From NCBI GenBank assembly GCA_012976225.1, contig JAAVVG010000020.1:434001-498000 (forward strand): a stretch of 64,000 nucleotides of DNA, read 5' to 3'. Below are positions 43,602 through 54,927 of the stretch, piece by piece (the stretch's first letter is position 1; the number at the start of each line of letters is the position of its first letter). The position numbers were made by a program, and so were the translations under genes. The notes beneath the pieces were generated by a model that was not told the origin of the DNA, made no database searches, and saw only the letters and a list, made by a program, of their open reading frames with translations. This DNA is from Golubevia sp. BC0850 (Eukaryota > Basidiomycota > Exobasidiomycetes > Golubeviales > Golubeviaceae).

Positions 43602-46600
43602 TCACTGAAACCCCTTGTCCAACTCGACGAAAGAATCCGATTCAGCCCAACCCATTTCCCCCTTCTCGTTCCTACCAAAGAGATAACCCGACTTCTCCAT
43701 ATCGTGACTAAGTAGAGAAAGGGGATCTCCCACTTTGTACTCGAGATATGGCCAGCCCATCCTTCTCTCATCGGCATCTCTTTTCGGAGAGTCTGACACT
43801 GCCGCTGAAACGCAGACCACTTTGAATTGTGTTCGTCTACGGGCATGACCTGACTTCCTTGGATCGTCCGAAGATTTAGCGACTTGAGTAGCAGTGCTAT
43901 CAGTGTTGTTGGCAGAAGAATTTGATGCAGATAACATTGGAAGAGACTCCGATTTTGACAACCCTCCTGCTTCGAGTTCGTCGTCCACACTTGGTAGCTC
44001 TTTGGTCGAAGGTGATGGACTGAGATCATAAGGCTGACCATCGAGAGAATCCAAGAATGGCAAAGCTTTTGTAGAGCCTTCGACCACAAAGAATCCTGAC
44101 TTAAACTCCAGCTGAGGAAGCAAGGGTGGATTGACCTTGAGCGGCGGAATAGGAGGAGCTTCTTCTTCATCGTTGTCGAGATCGTTCTTTTGGCTCTTGG
44201 CCAAACTGCTGCTGGATCTGTTTGCTGAGAGGTTTCTCACCAAGCCGGCGACTGCTAGGCGGGAAGGACCAGCTGCGTCGGGATGCAAAGAAGAAGAATG
44301 GCCTCCAACAGTCGAAGCGGAATCGTCGTAGCCTCCATGAACCAAGTTGCTGCCGGGCGAAGCGAATCTGGTTCTGGAGGGAGAGGTGTCTTCGTCATCC
44401 AAGACACTAGGCGCGCACATCCCTAAGGTTTCTGCGTAGCCTACGATCTGCTGATGCGATTCCCAAAACTGTCTGACTGGATTGCTTTGACGCATAGTAG
44501 GTTCTTGAGTGACTTCGTCCAAACTGATGTCGCCCTCATTTCCCCAGTTGAAATCTCTCCAAAAGTCGATGAGCTCCCGCTTGGTGGATAAGAAGTAGGT
44601 GGCTTGAAGTCTCGCGAGTGCTTGGACTCCGATATCCAACAGAGTCTGGACACCGTAGATGAATTGAGGAAGTTCGTCCAGGAGTTGAGCGTGGAGAGCC
44701 ACGAAAGCGTTGGCGCTTTCCAGCAACTTCCGATCTGGAGTCTCGTTTCCTTTCTTCTTCAGCGAAGATCGATACCGGCTGTAGTCTGACTCTCTGATGT
44801 CTCGTTTTGCCATGACCGCCTTTGGATTTTGAAACATGGCAGTGAGACGAACGAGCATGGGTAGGACAGAAGAGCGTAGATCTGTGTCGAGTCGCTGCCA
44901 AGGACCGTCGATGTGCTTTCTCAAGACACTGGATAGACTTTGAAGGCGCTCTTCAGCTGCAGGCTCTGCTTCAGCGACTCGGTAGGTGGCACGCCACTGG
45001 CTGAGAAGTCGACGTTGAGCCTTATTGGTCCTTCGAGCCTGGTCCAACCATTCGACGATGTGCTGCGAGAAGGATTGGACTTTGGCCTCCAAGTCTCTGA
45101 CTTGAGCGGCTAGACGATGGTAGTTGTCCTGGCTCTGGTCTGAAGCGCCTATTCCGGTGAGAAGGGGAGCTTTCATCTTTGCTGCGTCTCCCTTATTCTT
45201 GAGCTTCTTGGCCGATTTCGGGTTAGATCCGCTCTTGGAAGAAATCGAATCCAGGACAGCGTCTCTACGTCGTTTGACTTCGTTGATTTGGTCTGCGGCT
45301 TGTCGGATCTCCACGTAAGCGGCTCGTAGGCTCTCGTAGTCGGGATGCGATGGAAGAGTTGCAGCCAGAATCTCCTGGATCAGAAGCGGATATTTGAGAA
45401 CACGTTGGACTGGCTTGATCAGAAGACTTGCTAGATCCCAAGAGTTGGATCTGAGAAGCAGAAGGAGAAGGAAGAGTGTCAGAACGCTGACGATGTGATT
45501 TTGCCCTTCGACTTCAAAATGCCACTCACTGTTTCCTTGCAGCTTCGTTGCAGTCTTTCATAAAAGCGGCTACCTTCGTGGATCCAGCATTGACTTCCTG
45601 CAGTCTCAGCATGGAGGCTTCATGTCTCGAACAGTAGGCAGTGTAGACTTGCTCGATTCGGGGCATCTGGAGCGGGGAGTCGAAGGAAGAGTTCGGGAAG
45701 TCAGTTTTGAGTAAACATCAACATCTGATTTCACTCCTAACACTAACCAATCTCAGGAAAGTTTCGCCAACGAAGTCATCTTTCTGCTCCTTCAATTCTT
45801 CCGCTTCTCCAAGGATTCTTCCACCCGAAGAAGTTCGATCTCTTGTCCTCACCCCTCTCAGAGCTGAGCTCGACCTCCTTTCAGGTTCGTTAGACTCGCT
45901 ATATCCTCCCATGGCAAGTTCCAACTGAATTGCCATTTCATCAGCGAAAGTGGCACATTGTTCCAGTCCTGCGAAGATGACTCTGATGTCACCAGGAGTC
46001 AGAGGAGCTTCGGAAGAACCAGCTCCCAGCTGTAGACCCAACGATCCAGTAGAGTGAGCATGAGAAGGAAGGGGCGGAACCGGATTGGTTACGATGTGCG
46101 AGAGATTCTTATTGGAGCCCGAGTTGATGGTGTTGCTAGGATCTGAAGTTTGAGAGCTTTGAGAGGAGACTGTGTAGGTCGAAGATCGATTGCTAGCCGT
46201 TGAAGCGGAGGCAAGGGAAGAAGGGGAGTTGAGAGCCACTGAAAGATTGCTCAAGACGATTGCAGCTTCAACTGATGGCTGCCTTCTTCCATGACCGCCA
46301 CCTGGAGTGTTAGGAGCGGTGGTCGGAGAAGATCCAGATGCAAGAGAGGAAGGAAATCTAGGTGGGAAGAAACTCGAGCTGGAGGAATTTGGAGGATTGA
46401 GAGAAGGAGAAGATGCTGAAGGTGTTGCCCCTGTTGGAGTTCCTGTCAAAGACGTCGACGTTGAATTAGAATTGGAAGCCGATGATGGAGCGAAATTGTT
46501 CATTCCAGCTCGGTTCCTAGCTCTGCTGAGATAGACATCTCTGACCACTGCTAGATCTGAAGCGTAGCTCTTTTCTGTCTCTAGAAGTTCTTTCATAATG

Positions 46601-49600
46601 TTCCTTCGCTTGAACAACCTCTTTTGTTCAGGTGAGATTGGCAGTTCTTTCTCGGCCATCTGTCTTCCTCCCGTTGAAGCACTAGCTGGAGATCCGGCTG
46701 GAAAGCCTCCCATTGTTCCATGAGCTGACATTGGCCTTCGAGAGGAGCCTAGCCCTGCACTCCTGTCTGATTCAGAAGCGAAGGAGAAAGAAGGAGAGTT
46801 GACCATGGCTTGATTCGGAGACTGACCGGGTTCAGAGAATTGGCTTCTGGAATTTTGGCTTTCGATGGAAGGTCTGTTCCTCAAAGACGGTAGACTTGCT
46901 TGCTGAGAAAGACTAGGCGAACCTCTTCTCATCGAGGTGACATTGGCTGAAGGAGAGTAGGAGGGATTGACCGAAGAGACCATCTCTTTGAATTGGTCGT
47001 GATCTCCTGAGCTCGAAGCTTCGGTCGGGTCTTCGGTGCCGTCGCGAGGAGGATCAAAGACTCTCCTGATCTGAGGTCGAACTGGAGTGTCAAACTTCTT
47101 GGACCTGAGACTGAAAGCAGAAGAAGCTTTCGAAGTCAATTTCCTGTCTTCTTTATTCTCATCCTCTCCATCTGAAGTGACTTCCTTGGAGAAGGGCCAT
47201 CTCTTCGAAACCTTTCTCTTTCCAGTGTTGTGAGTGTGGGTACTCGCAGAACCAGAGACGCTTGAATCGGGAGGGAGTGGGTTTCCCTCTTCTTCAGTCT
47301 CACCGCCGTCAGCTCCTTTCGCTTTACTGCTCCGTCTTGCTTTGCTCCAGGTCTTGATCATTGAAGGAGTCCTCTTTCCACCAGAACTCTCTTTCTTGAG
47401 GACACCTTCCTCTGCTCCTGTAGCGACAGTCTTTCTCATCTCGGATTCGGTTCTCATTCCTCCATCATTTGAGATCCAGGCAGAAGGAGGGGCGTTATTT
47501 GAGGCAGATCTTGATCCAGACATCCCTCCTGAGTCGATGACAGCAGATGCTGAAGTGCTTCTCTTTGCAGAAGGGGGAACTGGAGGTAGAGGCGATCTCC
47601 CATCGCTCCAAGGCGGAACGTCCATTCCTTCGAAAGCTCCAGAAGTCAAACTGACTCTGGCTGGATCCGGTCCAAGACTAGGGTTTCTGAGCTCTGATTC
47701 TGTTCCACTCGTACTGCTGGAGGTGAAGCTGGAAGGGGTGGTAGGTTCAGGCAAGGCAGCTCCGCCGCTCAACAGATTTGCGTTGGCCGAATCAATTCCG
47801 AGCCCATTCTTCGCGTCCGACTTTGAGAAAAGCGAAGAGGAAGCAGATGAAGAAGACGCCGTAGCATTTCCAGATGGATCACTGAAGATTCTTGCGGGTT
47901 TGAGACTAGAGTCTTGAGAAAAGGAAGAGGAGTTGCTGAGCTCTTGACCTCTTCTGTATCGTAAAGGACTTTTTGGAGGTAGAGAAGGCATCAGTCCCGA
48001 AGATTTGATCTCCTCAGAAGGACTCTCCAGATAACCAGCCTTTGGCGTTCCATACCTGCCAGAAGGAGAAAGAACAGAGTCGTTCCCTCCGTTCTGGTTT
48101 GTGACACTAGTATGGAAGGAAGAAGGAGAACCAAATTCGGAGGCATCTCCTGTCGAAAGCATTCTACTTGGAGTCTTCAGTCTTGGCGTTCCATTGTCAT
48201 TTGAGTTTGAAGACATCGTGCTTGGAAAGCCAAGACCGATCGAGTTTGGAGGAGCTAGAAGAGTTGAACGGGGACCTTTCGTTTGAGCTGATGAGACAGA
48301 AGCAGGACTGGGTATTTCCCTCTCTCCTGCTTCAAATCCCACGAGACTGACCGCGCTTCGATTCATAGGGGTTGCAGGAGCTTGATCTAAAATCAGTCCC
48401 AACGAGTCTTCCGAATAGACGGTAGAGGCAAGAGAAGATTCACTTTCTTTTCTACTTCTGGATGAAAGTTCTTGCGGTTTCCCGACGACCTCTTTTCCGT
48501 CTGCATCTTCGTCCTCCTCTGCCTCTCCAGCCTCGTCGACAGTTCGGAATCCAGTCTCGTTCGATAATGGATCATTATCTGTGAGAGTTCGACCAGAAGA
48601 CTTGGGCTCCCTTGAATTCTCATCTTCTTCCTTGACTTCCTGCTTTGCAACGATCGCCGAGGAAACAGCGGCAGCTGCAGCTGCAGCCCCCATGCTTTGA
48701 GATGAGATCGCAGCCCCAAACTTGGCTCTCAGACTAGAGAAGGTTGAGGTAGTTGGAGGAGCAGAGACTGAAGTAGCAGGTTGTTCGCTTGAAGGTGATA
48801 AATCATTGACGTCTCTAGCGGAGCTCATTCTAGGTGGAGGAGAAGGGATTGCAGCTCTTGAACCCAAACTAGAGCTTGTTGAGTTATCGAGGTTCATCAT
48901 GAGACCTCCTTGTCCGGAATGTCCCAAAAGGCTGCTGCTTCTAGGGACGACGCTCAGAGGTGGAGATGCCATGGGTAGACCAGTCGTGAACCGAGTTGGC
49001 GAACCAACCAAGCTGTTCCTTCCGGAAGAGGTCGTTGAACTTGATCGGACGTGCTCTGCAGTTCTTGGTCTGCTGACACTGGTTCCACTCTGGCTGCTTT
49101 TCCTGCTTTTCTTCGACACTGAACTAGCTCTAGACCTTGGACTTCCGATTGCTGGAGCTCGAAAATTCTCAGAACCGTTGCTTGAGTCTTCGTTCGTTGG
49201 AAAGTAGCTGCTCCTCGTCGTGGTGGTAGATAGCGGCGGTGGAGGAATAGAAGCTGCTATCGTGTAGATTGAATTCTGAGAAGTTGGAGAAGCTGAACTT
49301 GAAGAAGATGAGAAGCCTGGAGAGAGATCTTGATGGACTGAAGCATTGGCAGAGGCGGCTTGAATTGAGGCATTGGATCTTGGAAATGGAGACTTGAAGC
49401 CAGATGTTGATGTGGAAGTGGAAGTAGATGAGGACCTAGGTCTTGCAGATGATGGAATCGACAGACCTTGAGAAGAAGACGCCGACGAATTCTCACCCGA
49501 AGAGAATGGTCGATTTGAGAGTCGTGCATCATTTTTAGTTGGCGAAGAGGTTGCAGGGATAGCAGGCGGCAATCTAGCAGGCTTCGGTGGAACTGAAATT

Positions 49601-52201
49601 CCTCCTGTTCCAGGTCGAGATCCCGAACCATTGACCATCTTGACAGGAGCGACGGCAGTTGTCGGTGATTGGACTGGACTTCGACCTGAAGCTGCGTTCT
49701 GAAACCTGTAGCCTGTTGTGGTAGATTTACCATCTGAAAGAAGAAATCACAGTGGGTTATAGGTTCAGGTCAAAGACCAAAAAGAAAGGGATCCTGCTTT
49801 TTCCATTTTGGAACTCACCAGCACCTTTGACCTTTACAAAGCTTCCCATTACAGCTCCTTCGGGTGGCCAACTTCCTCTTCTACTCAGTCCAGCTTTCCC
49901 GACTGTTCTCAGCTCTTCTGACTTCTTCATTCCATAAGTTCCTTTTCCGCCATGACCTATTGAACTCTGAGAAGTCCCATTAGTGAACTTCTTGGAACTT
50001 TTAGCATCTCTTTCTTCCTTGCTTTCTCTTTCTTTCCTCGGTCGTCTAGCACCGACAGTCTGAATAGATCTACCAGAAAGAGAAACTTGGGAATTGGATG
50101 AAAAACCTCTTGCAGAATAAGAATAAGCTGAATCTTCAGAATTAAGGAAAGATGGAGAAGTAGGAGATGAAACCAAACTTGGAGTTTTTGTTGAAATTGT
50201 TGAAAGACTTGTTCCAGTTGTTGGTCTGCTAGAAGTAGGAGTTGCATTTTGAACTTGATTCCTCGATTGAATTCCATTAGAATGATTGATAGAATGAGAT
50301 TGAGCAGAAGTTGAGGTCGAAGATTCATATTTGCTAATCCCTGAAGTATCTGAATGATGAGAATTTCCAGTGGAATCTGAAAGTTCGGAAGAATTTGAAT
50401 TTGAATTAGGGATCGAGAGAGATGGATTTCGAGAAGATTCCTGAGCTGGAAGAGTTGGAGAGGAAGAGATTGGAATCTCTTCGACCATTTCCTTCTCTTT
50501 CTCTTTCGCCTTTCCTTTCTTGGATAGATTTCGCAAAGCTCCTCCTCCGAACCTTTTGGTTAGCATCGAGACGTTGCTTCCCTCTTCACCAGCGTCACTT
50601 GAGGTTGGCATTGGAGGAAGTGGTTCTTTGGAGAAGTCGGTCTTGCCAGAGTGAGCTGACTTCGTACCTTCGCGAGAAAAGGAAGGACTTGGAGAGATCG
50701 CAGATTTGCTTTTCTGCATTCCAATCGAAGAAGGTCTCAATCCCAACCCGATACCATTCGATTGCTCTACTCCTTCTCCTCCAACTAGAGAGGTCCTAGA
50801 TTGAGAGAAGAAATTCTGACTTGGATTGACTTTGAGAGAGGCAGGTTCTTCCAGTCCCTTCTTCTTCCTACTTCCAAACAACCTCGTTCGAAGCGATGGT
50901 TTAGAAGTTGAGATCGTTGGAGAATCGGATTGGAAAGGTGAAGTTGGAGATGGATTGGAGATCTCCGAAGTTGGAGTGGAGATGATTTGAGGAGAGATTG
51001 ATTGAGATTGAGGAGGAGTGGAATTGGGTTCTCTGATGGAATTGGAAGAGGAAGATGAACTGATTGGGGTTGGATTTGAAGAATGAATGGAAGAGTTGTA
51101 GCTTGAACTTCGAGCTGGTCTGTTGTTCGTCCTTGGATCTCCGTTGCTTCCAGGTAACGACAATCCAAGAGCTGCCTGTTGTTCAGTAGAGTTTGAGTTA
51201 AGATTGGAATTGAAAGTAGCACTAGAAGGGACAGGAGGGGATTTGGCTCTTCTACTGTAATCCTTGAAACCCGAAGGGACAGTGGGAGAAGTAGCTGAAG
51301 GAGTGGCATTGCCAGAAGGGGATGATTGATAAGTTCCCACCACTCCGGCTGAAGACATCGGTCGTTTCCCCAGAGACGGAGAGTTTGAAGCGTTGGTTGC
51401 AGTGCTTGGTCTTCTCCTGCTTTCATCTCTGAAGGACCTGATACTTCCAGCAGAAGTGGTATGCTCCAACTCAGGTCTAGCACTGATTGAACCCTTTCGA
51501 TTACTAGAAGATCCATTGATGACCGGATAGGCAGTAGGAGAATAGTTGTGACTGAAAGTTGAAGTATAAGGAGAGGATGAGGATGAGGAAGCAAGGTCTT
51601 GGTCTCCGGATTCAGTTCTGACCCTCTCAACTTCATCCAAGCTTCCAACTTGATCTTGGTCTTCATTCTTTACTTCATCTCCTGTTTCTCCATTCCCATC
51701 CTGATCCTTCTGAGACTCAGACCTTAGCCTTTCCTGCTCTTCCCTCTTTTCTCTCTCCCTCTTTCTAATTCTTTCATTTGATTCAATGTCCCTTCCAGCT
51801 CTGTCTGAACTTGCTAGAATCTTTGATCTGGAGCTTGATCTTGGAGCATTGGGAGTTGAAGGAGGTGAACCTGCTCTACCTAAACCTAATCCTAGATTGG
51901 TAGAAGAAGAGATTGAAGCGGAGGAATTAGAAGCGATTCTGGAGATTGAATTGTTTGATGAAGTAGTTGAAAGAGTTGAAGGTCTTCTCTGATGAGGTTT
52001 GAATGAAGGTGAAATTGAGGCTTGAGTTGGAGAAAGGTTCACCGATAGGGATCGGTTGTGATGAGGTGAATTGACGGATGAGGTTGGAATGGGAATACCA
52101 TTCAAGCTGCTAGAGTCAGTTGAGGTTGAAGTGGATAAATTCGGACTATGGTTGATTTCGGGTGTACTAGTAGATTGATCATTTGAGGAAGTTGGATTCA
52201 T
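43602..52201 (-). CDS. Giant RhoGEF with DH, BAR and SH3 domains
   Basis: Four exons: 52201-49819, 49733-45748, 45666-45530, 45450-43602; 2,784 residues. The first two-thirds is disordered, Ser/Pro/Asn-rich sequence with basic KKKGL and KKGKAKEKEKE patches. The DH (Rho guanine-exchange) domain starts near residue 1830 (IMKELLETEKSYASDLAVVR), continues with FAGLEQCATFADEMAIQLE, MPRIEQVYTAYCSRHEASML and the signature LIKPVQRVLKYPLLIQEIL, and ends about 2240. A BAR-like coiled-coil domain follows (YHRLAAQVRDLEAKVQSFSQ to FWRDFNW, about 2260-2470), then a linker with PPIPPLKVNPPLLPQLEF and a C-terminal SH3-like module (FKVVCVSAAVSD, then WPYLEYKVGDPLSLLSHD; about 2706-2780). DH-BAR GEFs of the Tuba/Gef1 type activate Cdc42 at polarised membranes, which is the inferred role. 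About 170 low-complexity residues are inserted inside the DH domain. Confidence 0.88.
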
Positions 52202-53135
52202 GGGTGACTGACTAGTGGTCGTTGACTGACCATCAAACTAGATGGATGATGGATGCTGGCAGAAGGAGAGTAGAGGATTGAGAGTTCTCCAGCCTTGAGT
52301 CTTCTCTCTCGATGGATGCTTGAATGATTCGACTGAATGATCTACTTCTGCTGATTCCAATTCAGTTGCTAAAACTTGAAGTTTGATGCTTGGTGGGGTG
52401 TGGTGGGGTGGTTGGGAGGGACAAAGTCCCAAGGTAACGTTGCCGTGGCACAGCGAGACGCCCCACACTTGAAATTGACCCTCCCATTCCTACTAGTAAA
52501 CCTTCATTGACCTTGATTGCTGATTGAAAGGAGTGGTGTAATTTCCTGAGAAGCATTGCACCTACCTCATCTGATCAAGAGAAAGGGAACTCCGTCATCG
52601 AGGCGGATTGAAGTGGTGGCAAAAGCTTTCTTCAGATGGCTATCCTAGAAATCTCCGGAGATAGCAGAAAGGCTTCAATTCTCGATCTGTAATATGTTGA
52701 AAAGCTCAGAAGCCTGGAGAGGAAAGCGATGATGACTGATAGGACTTCTTTATTGTACGTACGCTTTCAGGATTGCCTTTTCCCGCGTCTCTCTGGCCGA
52801 AGTCTCTCTTCGAAAAGTCATGTTCTTGCTTCCCTTGAATAGGTGTTTTTCAAGTAAGACAAATCGGTAGGGTTTGAGTGGCAAAGTTGAAGAAGACTGC
52901 GACCACTAGGCCGCCTCATCGGTGACAGTCCCAGATTCTACTGCACCGTCTCGATCTTCGATTTTGGGTGTTCTCCGTATTTCTGTAGATTGTTCAAGGT
53001 TGAAGAGGGTAAAACTGAGCAGGTCTCGACTTGAGGTTTTCACGGTCGTTCGTACTTGGTTCTTCGTTCTTCGCGAAGACGAAATTTCGTTCTCTCTTCT
53101 CTTCTCTTCTTCCTCTCGAATCCATCCTCGAAGAA
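52202..53135. promoter_or_regulatory. Divergent region RhoGEF / alpha-beta hydrolase
   Basis: About 930 bases. A repeated GTGGGGTGGTTGGGAGGG-like G-rich patch lies at 52390-52420, and CT-rich sequence (53085-53120) lies just before the hydrolase ATG. No gene supported. Confidence 0.45.
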
Positions 53136-54552
53136 ATGAGCTGCTCGACTCCAACTTTAGTCCACATCAAAACCGAAGATGGGTTTCTAATAGCAGCTCA
53201 CGTTTTCAATCCAACAGATTCAGCAATAAAAGTTCTATCATCAGTAGTCATTTCCAATGCAACAGGAGTTAAAGCGATTTTCTATCACAAATTCGCAAAG
53301 TGGTTATGTTCAAAAGGAGTAGGAGTCATTACATACGATTACAGATATTCAGGTCTTTCATTTCCACCTCATTTATTAGAGCCAATCGAAAGAGCAGCTT
53401 CAGAGAAAGATGAAGACAAAGAACTAGAAGCTTATAGGCTAGCTTTGAAGCAAGCACCAGAAGATGTAGAGCTCTCTACCACTTGGTCTCAATTAGATTT
53501 AGCCGCTGTGACTATTTATGCATCTTTGTTATGGAGAGAGGTAGATTTGACTCTGATGGGGAACTCACTTGGTGGCCACCTTAATACGCTTTTGGACATC
53601 AATACGATTTTAGGAACCGATTCAATTGAAAGTCTGCCTGCTTCTATTGGGGATACTTATTCTTCTTCTTCTAGACCTCAGAGAGTTACTAGGTTGTTGA
53701 ACATCTGCGGAGGAAATGCTTATTGGAAGAATAATAACAATCCGGAAGGTGCTAGGTTTGCCTTCAAAGAATTGATTCACAAGCCTCTTCTGGAAGACGG
53801 TATATTTTATGCAACGAATCTTGGACTGGGGTGGGATTTACCGAAATCTTGTGGTGCGTCTCTCCAGCGTCTGTTTCCATGATTCATCAGAGAATTCCTT
53901 CTGATCTGTTCTTTTCCCACTCACAGGTCTCGAATGGTTAGAATGGTTCTTCTCCCCACTTTTCTCTCTGACTCGAAAAGCAAATGCTAGGAATGCGAGA
54001 GAAGTTACTCAAGCTTGTCCTCTACTCTACGTCGGTTTCGAAGATGACGAAACGATTACCAAAAATATGATGGAAAAATATTTGACTTTAGTCTGTCATC
54101 CAAATTCAGATGTCAAATCTTTATGGATCGATCCTTCAAAAGAAACCCCAATTTGGCCAAAATGTGGACATGTCAATAGTTTCTCTCCTTCTGGAATTCA
54201 AGAAGAAGTGAATGAAGAAAGCTCAATATCTAAGGGGAAGGGGAAGGCTGCTATAAGAGGTGGTGAATTATATGAACCTTCTTCAAATCAACAGGGGAAT
54301 GAGGAGGAAGATGAGGAAATAGAATTGACCAGAGAAGAAACGATTTGGAAAGTTTATTTGGCTTACATTTTGAATGGGGAGGTTATAGACGTTGGAGAAA
54401 TGAGGAAATGGGGTGCTGAACATAGGAGAAATCATGAGACTTTGTTCAGGATTTATGAGAAGGAGAAGAAAGAGGAGGAGGAAAGGGAGAGGTTTGGAGA
54501 TGGGAGAAATGAAGATGATGAAGACGAGGATGGCTTGAGGTCGAAGTTGTGA
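53136..54552 (+). CDS. Alpha/beta hydrolase (S33-like), substrate unknown
   Basis: Two exons: 53136-53853 and 53927-54552; 447 residues. The donor is GTGCGT, less common than the GTGAGT used elsewhere here. Seen: an opening strand pair TLVHIKTEDGFLIAAHVF; the oxyanion-side AIFYHKFAKWLCSKGVGVIT followed by YDYRYSG; the nucleophile elbow GNSLGGH (Ser about 144); LLYVGFEDDETI with a candidate acid; and a candidate catalytic His in CGHVNSFSP. This arrangement matches predicted alpha/beta hydrolases of the COG4757 type (serine aminopeptidase-like S33). An acidic, lysine-rich C-terminus of roughly 100 residues is extra. No signal peptide. Substrate unknown. It lies just upstream of flavocytochrome b2 on the same strand, but nothing links them functionally. 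Confidence 0.8.
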
Positions 54553-54927
54553 GACTCTTGATGTGATTCAAAGGATTCATAGATCGCTTATCAGTTCGTG
54601 AAAAAGCTGCCAAAGTGTTAGAGTGTGTGTTGACACCGAGAGGAATCCCAAGTCGCACCTGTGTACGAGGCTCTCTCCATTCTCAACTCTCTTAGACAGA
54701 GTTTCAAGAGTGAATCTGACTCGTTTTAAAATCCAAGTTTGATGGCAAAAATTGACAGTCGTCTCTCTGCTCTGGTGGCATGTGGCAAGGGGTTTGAATC
54801 ACTTGGACCGCTTTCTCCTGTCCGCCTTCTCCAGTCATTTGATTTCTAATCTCTAAGCTGGCTATAAATTCTCCTCTTCTACTTCCCCACAAAATTCTTT
54901 CCTCCTAACAACTTCAACATCAAAGTC
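54553..54927. promoter_or_regulatory. Flavocytochrome b2 upstream region
   Basis: About 375 bases between same-strand genes. An AT-rich TATAAAT lies at 54863-54869, about 60 bases before the ATG, and is a plausible TATA box. Confidence 0.45.

Noticed and set aside
47234-47917. 227-codon plus-strand open frame
   Set aside because: It lies opposite the serine-rich part of the RhoGEF gene. Antisense frames of low-complexity sequence are often open, and no splice or domain support exists.
50785-51666. 293-codon minus-strand frame rich in Leu/Pro
   Set aside because: It is an alternate frame of the RhoGEF N-terminal exon, produced by the same low-complexity codons.
54770-54810. GGGGTTTGAATCAC as a tRNA T-loop
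   Set aside because: No matching acceptor, D or anticodon stems could be found around it.
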